NCBI RefSeq assembly: GCF_029873635.1
Contig: NC_080421.1
Span: 38,358,617 to 38,422,616, forward strand
DNA from: Malania oleifera
Taxonomy: Eukaryota > Streptophyta > Magnoliopsida > Santalales > Ximeniaceae
Direction: 5' to 3'
DNA: 64,000 nt
The notes under the pieces were generated by a model. It had not been told where the DNA came from. It made no database searches and worked only from the letters and a program-made list of their open reading frames with translations. Made by a program: the position numbers and the translations under genes. Positions 13,054 through 25,559 of this stretch are shown one piece after another (the stretch's first letter is position 1; each line of letters begins with the position of its first letter).

Positions 13054-13685
13054 GCTGTAGGCAGGGGGCCAGACCCCCTTTTCCTGTTTGCTTGGTTGCT
13101 TACACCCCCTCCCCCCTGCCCCCCCTCCTTCTTCATAATCTTCTTATTCTTGACTTGAGTAAACTCCTCATTTTGACTTTTGGTTGTCTGGTTATTTGGG
13201 CTACTTTTCGAAACAACTCCAGCCTTGCTTCCTCCAGCAGCTGGTAATACACAAATCACCACCTGCCTCAGGTCCAGGTTAGAGTTATCTTCAGCTGACT
13301 TTCCTTCTAGAGCAACCTCACTGGTTTCTTCCTGAGTAACAGGGCAGTTCTTTTCATTTCTCATCCCATTGTCAGATATCAGAACATGTTTGACAGTGTT
13401 GCTATCATCACCAATTCTAGTTATATACTCCACAGCTAAACCAGACTCCGGTTGCAGTTGGAATCTGTTAGACAATTCCACATCAGAACATTTTCCATAG
13501 ACCTCACTCCCCTGGGATATAGTTTCCACCCCTTGTTGATAATCTGATACCCCAGCAACAGGACATTTAGATACACTGCCTTCACCAAGCCTCACAGTGT
13601 GATCCTCAGAAGTGTCTGTCACAATTGGGGAAGGATGCTTGTGAGAATGATCCTGTACCAGAGCATCTTCCACTCTCATCCCTTC
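13050..13685 (-). pseudogene. L1 ORF1, C-terminal part
   Basis: An open frame of about 209 residues, acidic and Ser/Thr/Asn-rich, ends in a Lys/Gly-rich tail and a TGA at 13052-13050. That stop overlaps the ORF2 start as ATGA. This is the variable C-terminal tail of ORF1; its upstream half lies at 19232-20747, on the other side of the first copia insertion. No catalytic motif is expected, since ORF1 is an RNA-binding protein. Confidence 0.8.
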
Positions 13686-13690
13686 TTGAG

Positions 13691-14133
13691 TGTTGAAATT
13701 AGAGGTGTGGAGTCGTCGACAGCCGCACCAGCCCAGGCATCAACTTTGACATTGGAAACCAGCGGCCACCAACCTCTGCAGAGTATGCAGAAAATGCAGC
13801 CACCGCCCTTTGATTTTTACTCCCCCTTGTATATAAAGATGTGTGTGTGGAGATTGTGTAGTTGGGTAGGGTGTGAGCTGTGTGAAGTGTTGTGTTGTGC
13901 GCAGAGAGTGTGTGTGCAAAGCAGAGAGTTGAAGGAGAGAGAGGGAAAGAGAGAGAGAGAGAGAGAGTTGAGCAGTGAGGCTCCTTGTATTTTTTCTCCC
14001 AGTACAGTGCAGTGGTGTGTGCTCCGTGGACGTAGGTCGATTCGACCGCACAACACAATTTCTGGTGTTTCCATTGTGGATGTTTATTTTTCTTCGTGTG
14101 TGATTATTGCTCCAGGATCCCCCATTCCTAACA
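13691..14133 (+). repeat. 5' LTR of first copia element
   Basis: 443 bases, TG...CA ended. A TATA-like CTTGTATATAAA sits at 13827-13838 and a GA-rich microsatellite lies near 13930-13970. The matching repeat is at 18788-19226, and near-identical LTRs occur inverted at 20865-21303 and 23896-24346. Confidence 0.95.
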
Positions 14134-17100
14134 ACTGGTATTAGAGCTTGGCGAGGGTGAGGAGCGTGATTAAAATTTGTGCTTACCTTCGGGTTCGGCG
14201 ACGTCGTGGCAAAGCTTGGACAGCTGTCGCAGAGGCGTGAACGGCGACTTCACACACCGCCATATCAGCTCCTCGTTGCTTTCCCAAAAAAAAAAAAAAT
14301 TTATTCGTTGCTGATCGCAATCGGATCTCTCAACCACAAGTGATTGCAGCGTCTGGTGAGGACCATATTTTTTTTTCTCAGCGTAGAGACAGAGACGGAG
14401 CAAAAGGATGAAGAGGAAGACTGAGTCTTCCACTACAAGTCTCTAAAAAGGGGCTAAGGTCTTTTATTATTAAAATATAAAGGGGTGTTGTCATTTCATC
14501 TTTTTTTTTCCTTTACAAACCTAAGGTGGGAGATTTTTTTTCGCACCAATTAATTAGAGCTGCAGAAGTGTTTTATTATCATTCTTTTGGAGAAGTGTGT
14601 GCAGAACTGCTGACACGCCCAAAATTTGCAATCTTTTGCCACGTCACCAGGGGCCCACCTGCCACGTCACCAGTGGGGCCCGCCTGCCATGTCATCCTTG
14701 GGATCCACACACAAATCGGGTCAGACCTATTCCTAGCTATTCTGACCGTTTCGTACGCATTGGTGCAGTGATTTTGCCAAAATCAGTCTCTAAGTTACTG
14801 TTTTATAATGGATAACAATTTATCCAAGTTCGGCGTGGAGAAATTTGACGGTCGGAACAATTTTAGTTTATGACAGAGTACAGTCAATGATATCTTGATT
14901 CAGCGTGACTTGATCAAGCCACTAATCGGGAAGAAGCCAGATAATAGCAATGACGATGATTAGGCAGAGATGGAAATGAAAACGGTTAGTACTATTCGTT
15001 TATACTTGTCAAATGAAGTTAAATATTCTGTTTTAGATGAATCATCACCTATTGAGCTATGAAATAAATTAGAACAGAGATACATGTCAAAATCTCTAAC
15101 AAACAAGCTATTTTTGAAGAAGAAACTCTATCAGCTAAAAATGGAAGAAGGGGTAAATATTATTGACCACATAAATGATTACAACAAGATCATGACCCAA
15201 CTAATGAGTCTTGGTGTAAAAGTTGAAGAAAAAGATAAAGCACTTCTTCACCTGGCATCTCTACCACCTTCTTATGATAGTCTCGTCACAGCAGTGCTTG
15301 TTGGTAAGGAAACCTTGAATTTGGAAGAACTGATGGCTTGACTACAAGATACTGACACCCTTAGAAAGCCAACTGTTAACCTCCAAGGGCGTGCCTTGGT
15401 CATACAAGGTGAGAAACAGACCAAGGGCAGAAATCAAAATAGAAATCAAAACCGTGGAAGATCAAGAAGCAGACGGTCCAAATCAAGAGCTCTAGGAAAT
15501 TCTAACAACACTCAGAACAAAAAGCAGATTGAGTGTTGGAATTGTGGCAAGATTGGCCACTACAAAAATCAATGTCAATCCCAAAAGAAGGAGCCAGAAA
15601 ATAAGAACGAAGCAAATGTCGCCTCTTCTTCAAGAGAAGGAGATGCACCGTTATGCTCTTTAGAAAGGAAGGGAGAGTCTTGGGTATTAGACTCTAGAGC
15701 CTCATTTCACGCAACAAGCAAGAAAGAAATGCTTAACAAGTATGTACCCGATAATCTTGGCAATGTTTATCTTGGTGATGACAAACCTTGTGAAATTGCA
15801 GGAAAAGGAGAAGCAAAAATAAATTTGACAGGTACTACTTGGAGTTTGACTAATGTCAGATATATCCCTAATCTCAAAAAAAATTTAATATCTGTTGGAC
15901 AGCTTGCAAGTGAAGGTTACACTACAACCTTCTGTGGCGAAAGTTGGAAAATTTCCAAAGGCATGCTTGTGCGATAAGAAAACTGGTACTCTTTATATGA
16001 CCTCAGATGCTTGTATGTTAATTTCAATTGCTGCAGGGAATGAAGATTCAAACCTATGGCACCAGAGACTCAGTCACATGAGTGAGAAAGGTTTGAAAAT
16101 CATGAACTCAAAGGGAAAGATACCAAGTCTCCAGTCAGCTAATACTGACCAATGTGAAAGATGCATCCGCGGCAAATAGAAAAGAGTCAGCTTTCAGACA
16201 TTTGGCAGAACTTCAAAGAAAGAAAAATTAGAGTTGGTGCACAACGATGTTTGGGGACCGAGCCCAGTTTCATCCATTGGCGGGAAATCCTATTTCGTCA
16301 CCTTTATTGACGACCATTCTAGGAAGGTATTGGTTTATTTCTTAAGACATAAATCTGAAGTGTATAATATTTTCAAGAAATGGAAGGCCATGGTGGAAAA
16401 TGAAATAGGCTTGAAAATCAAAAAGCTGAGATCAGACAATGGTGGTGAATATAAAGATAGAGAATTCAAAAGGTTTTTCTACGAGCATGGGATCAGACTT
16501 GAAAGAACCATGCCAGGTACACCCCAACACAATGGCGTAGCAAAACGAATGAACAAAACCTTGACTGAGAGAGCCAGAAGTATGCGATTATAAGAAGGTT
16601 TACCAAAGCAGTTTTGGGCAGAAGCTATCAACACAACTGCTTATCTTATCAACCAAAGTTCATCAGTACCATTGCAGTTCCAGTTACTGGAGGAGGTATG
16701 GAGCAAAAAGGAGGTAAAACTTTCACATTTAAAAGTTTTCGATTGCGTTACTTATGTACATATAAGTGATCGGGTTAGGAGCAAGCTTGATCCAAAATCT
16801 CAAAAATGTGCATTTCTTGGATATGGTGAAGATGAGATTGGTTACCGCATCTGGGATGATCAAAACAAGAAAATAATTAGAAGTCGAGATGTTGTTTTCA
16901 ATGAAAAGGTTATGTACAAAGACGCGACATCATCAAGTAATCTCGCACTATATAACCCAGATATTGTAGAGTTAGATGATTTCACTAACAGCAACGTGGC
17001 ACAACAGACTATTGATAATTCCCAGACAGAGGAATTTATCACAGAAGAGTGCTCTGAAGCACCACAGACTCCAACTCCGACTCCTACTCTGACTCTGAGG

Positions 17101-18787
17101 AGGTCTTCCCGATCGCATGTACCAAATAGGAGATATTTGGATTACTTGTTACTAACTGATGCAGGTGAACCAGAGTGCTATGATGAAGCATGTCAAGTGA
17201 ATGAGGCTAGCAAGTGGGAACTTGCCATGAAAGATGAGATGAAATCACTCACCGACAACAAGACTTGGGAGCTAGCTAGGTTACCCAAGGGAAAAGAAGC
17301 TCTTCGAAACAAATAGGTGTACCGCATAAAAGAAGAGCATGATGGTTCGAAAAGATACAAAGCAAGACTCGTGGTCAAAGGTTTCCAACAAATAGAAGGT
17401 ATTGACTACTTAGAAATCTTCTCACCAATTGTGAAACACACAACCATTCGGACAGTTTTGAGCATTGTTGCAGCAGAGAATTTACACCTCGAGCAGTTAA
17501 ATGTAAAAACTGCTTTCCTCCATGGTGATCTAGACGAGGAGATATACATGCACCAACCTGAAAGTTTTGCAGAAAAAGGCAAAGAAAAACTTGTTTGCAG
17601 GTTGAATAAGAGTTTGTATGGTTTGAAAAAGGCTCCAAGGCAGTGGTATAAGAAATTTGACAGCTTCATGCAAAAGAATGACTACCACAAATGCAACACT
17701 GATCATTGTTGCTATTTCAAGAGGTATAAATCAGGTTACATAATTCTTTTGCTTTATGTTGATGATATGCTAATTACAGGATCAAACATGGACGAGATAA
17801 GAAAATTGAAAAGGCAGTTGTCCACTGAATTTGAAATGAAAGACTTAGGTCCAACAAAGCAGATGCTTGGGATAAGAATCACTCGAGACAGGAAGAAGGG
17901 AACCTTGCAGTTATCTCAGGCCGAGTACATCAGGTGGATTCTCAGAAGGTTCAACATGAGTGATGCTAAGGCAGTTAGCCCACAATTAGCCGGTCATTTC
18001 AAGTTATCAAAGACTCAGTCTCCAGAGTCAAAGGAATAGAAAGAGGAAATGGACAAAATGTCATATGCTTCAACTGTAGGAAGCTTAATGTACGCCATGG
18101 TTTGCACGAGACTAGATCTCAGTCATGCAATGGGAACCGTTAGCAGATTCATGTCGAATCCAGGAAAAATTCATTGGGAAGCGGTAAAATGGATTTTACG
18201 GTATCTTCGAGGTACAATTAACAAATGTTTATACTTTGGCAAAAGTGATCTGACATTGCAGGGATACGTAGATGCAGACTTTACTGGCGAGATAGATCAC
18301 AGAACAAGCACTACTGGATATGTTTTCATAGTAGGTGCTACTGCCGTGAGTTGGGTATCACAGATTCAGAAAATCATTGCTCTATCCACTATAGAGGCAG
18401 AGTATGTGGCCATGACATAAGCGAGCAAAGAGATGATTTGGCTTCAGGTTTTGATGACAAAGCTTGGATTAAAGCAGGAAAGGAATGTCTTGTACAGCGA
18501 CAGTTAGAGTGCGATATATCTAGCAAAGAACTCTGCATTTCATTCCAGAACCAAGCATATTGGATTGCGTTATCACTTCATCAGATCTCTATTAGAGGAT
18601 GGAGTACTGACACTTGAAAAGATTCAAGGTAGCAGAAATCCAGCTGACATGTTGACGAAGGTGGTGACTACAGAGAAGCTGAATTTGTGCTCAACTTCAG
18701 TTAGTCTTCATGCTTGAAGACAGACATGAGCACATCATTTTTCTATACACTGGTTGAGATGCTGTCTCTGTCTCCAAAATGGGAGAT

Positions 18788-19226
18788 TGTTGAAATTAGA
18801 GGTGTGGAGTCATCGATAGCCGCACCAGCCCAGCCGTTAACTTTGACATTGGAAACCAGCGGCCACCAACCTCTGCAGACTATGCAGAAAATGCAGCCAC
18901 TGCCCTTTGATTTTTACTCCCCCTTGTATATATATATATATATATGTGCGTGTGGAGATTATGTAGTGGGGTAGGGTGTGAGCTGTGTGAAGTGTTGTGT
19001 TGTGCACAGAGAGTGTGTGCAAAGCAGAGAGTTGAAGAAAAGAGAGAGAGACAGAGAGAGTTGAGCAATGAGGCTCCTTGTATTTTTTCTCCCAGTATAG
19101 TGTAGTGGTGTGTGCTCTGTGGACGTAGGTCGATTCGACCGAACCATGTAATTTCAGGTGTTTCCATTATGGATGTTTATTTTTCTTCGTGTGTGATTAT
19201 TGCTCCAGGATCCCCCATTCCTTACA
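18788..19226 (+). repeat. 3' LTR of first copia element
   Basis: 439 bases, partner of 13691-14133. The two differ mainly in the lengths of the TA/TG and GA microsatellites and in scattered substitutions. Confidence 0.95.
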
Positions 19227-19231
19227 TTGAG

Positions 19232-20747
19232 CCCTCTCAATTTCCTTACTCTTAGATTGGTCCACCTCCCCTTGTTCTACAACCACAGGATTACTAGGCC
19301 CCTTGTTAGAGGTCAATCTCTTCGTAACATACACTTTGGGTCCAAAAATACCTTCCTTCTCCTTCATAGAGCTGCAGTAGCTCACAATATGTCCAATCGA
19401 TTTACAGTAGGAGTAGTATCTGGGTAGATTTTCATAGGCCACTTCTTGGATCATTGGCTCCTCATCTAGTAACCATAACTTAACACAATTTTTTACCTCC
19501 TTAGCCACATCAATTTCAACAAGGACTCTGGCAAATGACACCCTTGCATTCAAGGTGGTGAGTTTATCAACATACATTGGTCTCCCTAATTCAGAGCAGA
19601 TTCTCCCCAAAGCTGAAGGAGTCCACATCTCGATTGGTAGGTTCTTTAGTTCAACCCAAACAGGGAGAGAGGTCCTCTATTCAGGGTCAAACTGGAATCG
19701 CTTAGGCATTCTTTCCAGTAACATTGTCCTTCCATAAATCATATAAGGACCTTTTTGCAAGACACTACTAAGGTCATCCTCATGGTGGAATTTGAACACA
19801 ATCCAGCCTTCATTATGGGCTAATATAATTAACCTTCACCTTCCATAAGCTCATCACAGCATTCAAAGCTGACTTTCCAGGAAACTTACCAACAAAATAC
19901 CCCACAAGGCATTTGAGATAGGATCTCTTAGGATCTGTGAAGTCAAATCTTTGTAGTCGAGCACTAGTTCCATCTGAATCAAAACAAGTATCGAGCCACA
20001 ACTTTGGGGATTACAGTTGTTAGCAAAAAGTTCAGTCCAAGGTACCTTTTTGTTGTTTCGAACGATTGTCCTCTCTTCCTGAGTTGTCTATTTGTACTCC
20101 CCATTGTTACGCATTTGATGGATGTCCCTAGCAGGAACAGTACCTTTCCTATTCTCTTCGGTCTCAACCGTATCATTTGAGCCTAGAGTTTCAGAAATAG
20201 AAGGTTCCTCATCTCCCCATAGGCTTTTCTTCTCGGCCATATTACCAGACTCGTCCTCTTCCTTCGTTGAAAAGCTGCTTTCCATTATCCCCAAACTCTC
20301 CAAGATTTTCTTATTTAACACCATCGGGACTTTGTTTGTTTCTATTTTCTGTGGCATGCTACAGTCACCTCCCACTTTCACTGATTATGGGACAAGACTC
20401 TTCCCTAGACCCATTTGCTTTTGCAACATGTCAAGCATGGTAGAGGAAGTTAACTCACCCAGGTTACCATCCTCCACTAGGGTGGTTTGAAACCCCATCT
20501 GCACTTTAAGCAATTCCAAGAGCTCCGACGAAGATTTTAACTGACTCGAACCTCCATGAACCTTCTGGATCACCATTCGAGACATTCTTTCAAACTCAGC
20601 CATAATATCCGCGTGACTCTTTTTTCTCCAAACATTTCGGTTTCCTCCTTTAGCTTCAATATACATCAGCGCATACTCAGCCTCCATCCTCATCTCATCA
20701 TCTTGGTTAGGGTTACCTGTAACCCTCGAACCTCCCCGACGCCCCAT
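19232..20747 (-). pseudogene. L1 ORF1, N-terminal DUF4283-like and zinc-knuckle part
   Basis: The start MGRRGGSRVTG lies at about 20747. The middle contains 'LGRPMYVDKLT' and 'ARVLVEIDV', typical of the DUF4283 region of plant L1 ORF1, then a zinc-knuckle 'YCKSIGHIVSYC' near 19390 (one position of the usual CX2CX4HX4C set differs). Frame changes occur between about 19800 and 20400. The reading frame continues across the copia insertion into 13685-13050. Confidence 0.82.
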
Positions 20748-20864
20748 AGTTGCCCTGAAATTCAAAATTTTCAAAAAAACCCGCATGAGCAGGAAAGTGA
20801 AAATTCAAACCCACGAAAGCTTCAATCCACAAAAAGATGTTGGAAATCAGTCAATAAATAGTCT

Positions 20865-21303
20865 TGTTAGGAATGAGGGATCCTGGAGCAATAAACACAC
20901 ACGAAGAAAAATAAACATCCATAATGGAAACACCGAAAATTACGTGGTTCGGTCAAATTGACCTATGTCCACGGAGCACACACTACTGCACTATACTGGG
21001 AGAAAAATTACAAGGAGCCTCACTGCTCAACTCACTTTGTCTCTCTCTCTCTATTTTCTTCAACTCTCTGCTTTGCACACACACATTCTCTGTGCACAAC
21101 ACAACACTTCACACAGCTCACACCCTACCCCACTACACAATCTCCACACACACATATATATATACAAGGGGGAGTAAAAATCAAAGGGCGGTGGCTGCAT
21201 TTTCTGCATAGTCTGTAGAGGTTGGTGGCTGCCGGTTTCCAATGTCAAAGTTAACGGCTAGGCTGGTGCGGCTGTTGACGATTTCACACCTTTAATTTCA
21301 ACA
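20865..21303 (-). repeat. 3' LTR of second copia element
   Basis: TG...CA ended, about 439 bases, the same family as the LTRs at 13691-14133 and 18788-19226 but inverted. A purine tract complement (ATCTCCCATTTGGAG) lies just to its right. Confidence 0.94.
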
Positions 21304-23895
21304 ATCTCCCATTTGGAGAAGGAGACAGCATCTCAACCAGTGTATAGGCAAATGATGTGCTCATGTCTGTCTTCAAGCATGAAGACCAACTGAAGTTGAG
21401 CACAAATTCAACTTCTCTGTAGTCACCACCTTCGTCAACATGTCAACTGGATTTCTGCTACCTTAAATCTTTTCATGTGTCAGTACTCCATCCTCTAATA
21501 GAGATCTGATGAAGTGATAACGCAATCCAATATGCTTGGTTCTAGATTGAAATGCAGAGTTCTTTGCCAGATGTATCACACTCTGACTGTCGCTGTACAA
21601 GACATTCCTTTCCTGCTTTAATCCAAGCTTTGTCAACAAAACCTGAAGCCAAATCATCTCTTTACTCGCTTCTATCATGGCCACATACACTGCCTCTATA
21701 GTGGATAGAGCAACGATTTACTGAATCTGTGATACCCAACTCACGGCAGTAGCACCTACTATGAAAACATATTCAGTAGTGCTTGTCCTGTGATCTATCT
21801 CGCCAGCAAAGTCTGCATCTACGTATCCCTGCAATGTCAAATCACTTTTGCCAAAGTATAAACATTTGTTAATTGTACCTCGAAGATACCGTAAAATCCA
21901 TTTTACCGCTTCCCAATGAATTTTTCCTGGATTCGACATGAATCTGCTAACGGTTCCCACTGCATGACTGAGATCTAGTCTCGTGCAAACCATGGCATAC
22001 ATTAAGCTTCCTACAGCTGAAGCATATGACATTTTGTCCATTTCCTTTTTCTGTTGCTTTGACTCTGGAGACTGAGTCTTTGATAACTTGAAATGACTGG
22101 CTAATTGTGGGCTAACTACCTTAGCATCACTCATGTTGAACCTTCTGAGAATCTGCCTAATGTACTCGGCCTGAGACAACTGCAAGGTTCCCTTCTTCCT
22201 ATCCCTAGTGATTCTTATCCCAAGCATCTGTTTTGCTGGACCTAAGTCTTTCATTTCAAATTCAGTGGACAACTGTCTTTTCAATTTTCTTATCTCATCC
22301 ATGTCTGATCCTGCAATTAGCATATCATCAACATAAAGCAAAAGAATTATGTAACCTGATTTATACCTCTTGAAATAGCAACAATGATCAGCGTTGCATT
22401 TGCGGTAGTCATTCTTTTGCATGAAGAAGAGGCGACATTTGCTTCGATCTTATTTTATGTCTCCTTCTGGGATCGACATTGATTTTTGTAGTGGCCAATA
22501 TTGCCACAATTCCAACACTCAATCTGCTTTTGGTTCTAAGTGTTGTTAGAATTTCCTAGAGCTCTTGATTTGGACCGTCTGCTTCTTGATCTTCCATGGT
22601 TTTGATTTCTATTTTGATTTCAGCCCCTGGTCTGTTTCTCACCTTGTGTGACCAAGGCACACACTTTGAGGTTAACAGTTGGCTTTCTAAGGGTGTCAAT
22701 ATCCTATAGTGAAGTCATCACTTCTTCCAAATTCAAGGTTTCCTTACCAACAAGCAATGCTGTGACGAGACTATCATAAGAAGGTGATAGAGACAGGTGA
22801 AGAAGTGTTTTATCTTCTTCTTCAACTTTTACACCAAGACTCATTAGTTGGGTTATGATCTTATTGTAATCATTTACGTGGTCAATAATATTTACCCCTT
22901 CTTCCATTTTTAGTTGATAGAGTTTCTTCTTCAAAAATAGCTTGTTTGTTAGAGATTTTGACATGTATCTCTGTTCTAATTTATTCCATAGCTCAACAGG
23001 TGATGATTCATCTAAAACAAAATATTTAACTTCATTAGACAAGCATAAACGACTAGTACTAACTGTTTTCATTTTCATCTCTGCCTAATCATCATCATTG
23101 ATATTTTCTGACTTCTTCCCGATTAGTGGCTTGATCAAGTCACGCTGAATCAAGATATCCTTGACTGTACTCTGACATAAACTGAAATTGTTCCAACCAT
23201 CAAATTTCTCCACGCCGAACTTGGATAAATTGTCATCAATTATAAAATAGTAACTTAGAGGCTGATTTTGGCAAAATCAATTGCAGCAATGCGTCCAGAA
23301 CGGTTAGAATAAGTAGGAATAGGTCTGACCCGATTTGTGTGTGGATCCCATAGATGATGTGGCAGGTGGGCCCCTGGTGACGTGGCAAAAGATTGCAAAT
23401 TATGAGCGTGTCAGCACTTCTGCACACACTTCTCCAAAAGAATGATAGAAAAAAAAAAAACACTTCTACAGCTCCAATAAATTTGTGCAAAAAAAATCTC
23501 CCACCTTACTTTTGTAAAGAAAAAAAAAAGGTGAAATGACAATACTCCTTTATATTTTAATAATAAAAGACCTTCGCCCCTTTTTAGAGACTTGCAATGG
23601 AAGACTCAGTCTTCCTCTTCATCCTTTTGCTCCGTCTCTGTCTTTACGCAGAGAAAAAAAATATGGTCCTCACCAGACGCTGCAATCACTTGTGGCTGAG
23701 AGATCCGATTGCGATCAGCAGCGAACAATTTTTTTTTTTTTTGGGGGAAGCAACGAGGAGCTGATATGGCAGTGTGTGAAGTCGCTGTTCACGCCTCTGT
23801 GACAACTATCCAAGCTTCGTCACGACGTCGCCGAACCCGAAGGCAAGCACAAATTTTAATCACGCTCCTCACCCTCTCCAAGCTCTGATACCAGT

Positions 23896-24171
23896 TGTTA
23901 GGAATGGGGGATCCTAGAGCAATAAACACACACGAAGAAAAATAAACATCCACAATGAAAACACCGGAAATTACGTGGTTCGGTCAAATCGACCTACGTC
24001 CACGGACCACACACCACTGCACTGTACTAAAAGAAAAATTACAAGGAGCCTCACTGCTCAACTCTCTCTATCTCTCTCTCTCTTTTCTTCAACTCTTTGC
24101 TTTGCACACACACTCTCTGTGCACAACACAACACTTCACACAGCTCACACACTACCCCACTACACAATCTC

Positions 24172-24207
<36 letters not shown>

Positions 24208-24346
24208 CAAGGGGGCGTAAAAATCAAAGGGCGGTGGCTGCATTTTCAGCATAGTCTGTAGAGGTTGGTGGCCGCCAGTTTCCAATGTCAAAGTTAACAG
24301 CTGGGCTGGAGCGGCTGTCGACGACTCCACACCTCTAATTTCAACA
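23896..24346 (-). repeat. 5' LTR of second copia element
   Basis: 451 bases, longer than its partner mainly through an expanded (AC)n stretch at about 24172-24197. The complement of the tRNA-Met primer site lies immediately left of it. Confidence 0.94.
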
Positions 24347-24546
24347 AGTCCAGCGACCTTCGATTGGATAACTCAACTATAAATCCAGCAACAACCACAA
24401 GAGATTGTAGAGAAATCGTGATAACAAGTATGAACACAGCCCCAAGCACTAACGGCCATGCGCCTTCTAGAGAGAAGAGAGAGCTTCTCTCTCTAACATG
24501 ACCTTGACTGATGACTGTGGCTTTTTGCCTTTTGACGATACATTCT

Positions 24547-25434
24547 ATGGTTTTAAATCATGGTAGCGGGTAGTGTAACATAACTGTAACGGGTGTAACG
24601 GGAAGGGGGAGTAGCAAATGTTACATAACAGAAAGTGGGTGTAACAACCGTGAATTTTTTTTGAAATATGTACACCCTTGTGCATATTAGTGTACTTGCA
24701 TGTTTTAAACTTTTAGCCCTTCTTAGAAAGAGTTTTAGTATATTTTAGATCCTTTAGTTCGAGTAACTAAGTTATTTGGTAAGGGCAACAAGTTTACATT
24801 TGTTTTCAACCGTCATTGATAAAAAAAAATTACGTGTGTATGTATTTATACTTCTCATTGTTCTTATCCATGATAAATTCTTATATGTGCTAAATTAATC
24901 AATCAAAACAAAATACATTATACACTCCATTAATCTATTAGGCACATAAGACATACGAATAATACAAATATAAAATAGCTAGAAAAGAAAGAAGGTTCAA
25001 GTTGAAAAATATAGAACATAAATATCACATTACTAATATTATCAAAATAAAATATTTTCCTAATAAGTTAATATTTTCAAATTGTTAATTAATGCAACTA
25101 TTGTGAGTATTTAAAGAAATAGTAAATTTTGTATCATTGTCATCCTCATTATAATTTTTTCCCCCTCTTGCCACTTGGTATATTGAGAACGATATATATA
25201 TGAAAGAGAGGGGAAAAGTGAGAAGAAAAAGTAAAAAATAAAATAATTTTTTGGTGTAACAGTCCTGTAGCGATTACGTAACAGGCACCTTTACATAACG
25301 GTCGCGGTCCGTAACGACTTCTACGATCGTGATTTTTATTCCCATCGATTTCGCAGTGTGTAACGGTATCAATAACCCAAAAAATCGTTAGGTAACAGCA
25401 TTACGTAATGGTTGCAGCCTTTATTAAAAACCAT
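24547..25434. mobile_element. Mutator-like non-autonomous DNA transposon
   Basis: 888 bases bounded by the 10-base direct repeat GATACATTCT (24537-24546 and 25435-25444). The unoccupied site GATGCATTCT is visible at 41637-41646 in the parent copy. The ends are imperfect inverted repeats: ATGGTTTTAAATCATGGTAG at the left against the complement of the right end, ATGGTTTTTAATAAAGGCTG. The interior is AT-rich with several GTAACGG-type motifs near both ends and no transposase. A 9-10 base duplication with degenerate terminal repeats fits the Mutator superfamily. It lies only six bases from the L1 target duplication. Confidence 0.85.
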
Positions 25435-25559
25435 GATACATTCTTTTAAATCTCTGCACCCCTAACATCATTAACTTAAGCTAACCTAGATAATACTCAG
25501 ATTGAATTGAATTGGTCATAAAATTTTAAAACACAGAATGATGCCACCAGAAATGTTAT

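Larger units (their letters stand above)
13691..19226 (+). mobile_element. Ty1/copia LTR retrotransposon, structurally complete fossil
   Basis: It is 5.5 kb long with terminal repeats (13691-14133 and 18788-19226), each starting TGTTG and ending ACA, and flanked by the 5-base duplication TTGAG (13686-13690 and 19227-19231). A primer-binding site resembling initiator-Met tRNA (TGGTATTAGAGC, 14136-14147) follows the 5' LTR, and a purine tract (18776-18787) precedes the 3' LTR. The recognisable parts, in copia order, are gag (about 14990-15360), a zinc knuckle 'CWNCGKIGHYKNQC' (15534-15575), protease, integrase (about 16030-16640), reverse transcriptase with YVDD (about 17300-18010) and RNase H (about 18050-18700). 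The coding region carries roughly eight breaks, so it is inactive. The LTRs differ at a modest number of positions, suggesting an insertion a few million years old at most; this is a visual estimate. Confidence 0.95.
20865..24346 (-). mobile_element. Ty1/copia element of the same family, shortened fossil
   Basis: 3.5 kb in the opposite orientation to the first element. Its LTRs lie at 23896-24346 (5') and 20865-21303 (3'), with flanks AGTCT (20860-20864) and AGTCC (24347-24351), a nearly perfect 5-base target duplication. The priming site (complement of GATACCA) abuts the 5' LTR. Only a gag-like part (22704-23078) and an RT/RNase H part (21463-22422) are recognisable. It is much shorter than its sibling and broken in several places. 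It sits in the 5' untranslated part of the host L1. Confidence 0.93.
9505..24518 (-). mobile_element. Full-length-size plant L1 LINE, split by two copia elements
   Basis: The element is flanked by 12-base target duplications, GGCTTCTTGCCT (9493-9504) and GGCTTTTTGCCT (24519-24530). The unoccupied site GGCTTCTTGCCT is present at 41619-41630 in the parent SMC1 copy. The minus-strand 3' end has a poly-A tail (T-run near 9511). Without the two nested copia insertions the element is about 6.0 kb, the normal size of a full L1. ORF1 starts near 20747 and ends at 13050; ORF2 runs from 13053 to about 9720. A 5' untranslated part precedes ORF1 and is interrupted by the second copia element. The L1 itself has decayed through stops and frameshifts. 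Confidence 0.92.

Noticed and set aside
13740-14074. Overlapping open frames rich in Ser/Leu/His/Thr in the copia LTRs (also at 18837-19167, 20924-21248, 23955-24254)
   Set aside because: They lie in LTRs over GA/AC repeats and are repeated four times because the LTR is; not genes.
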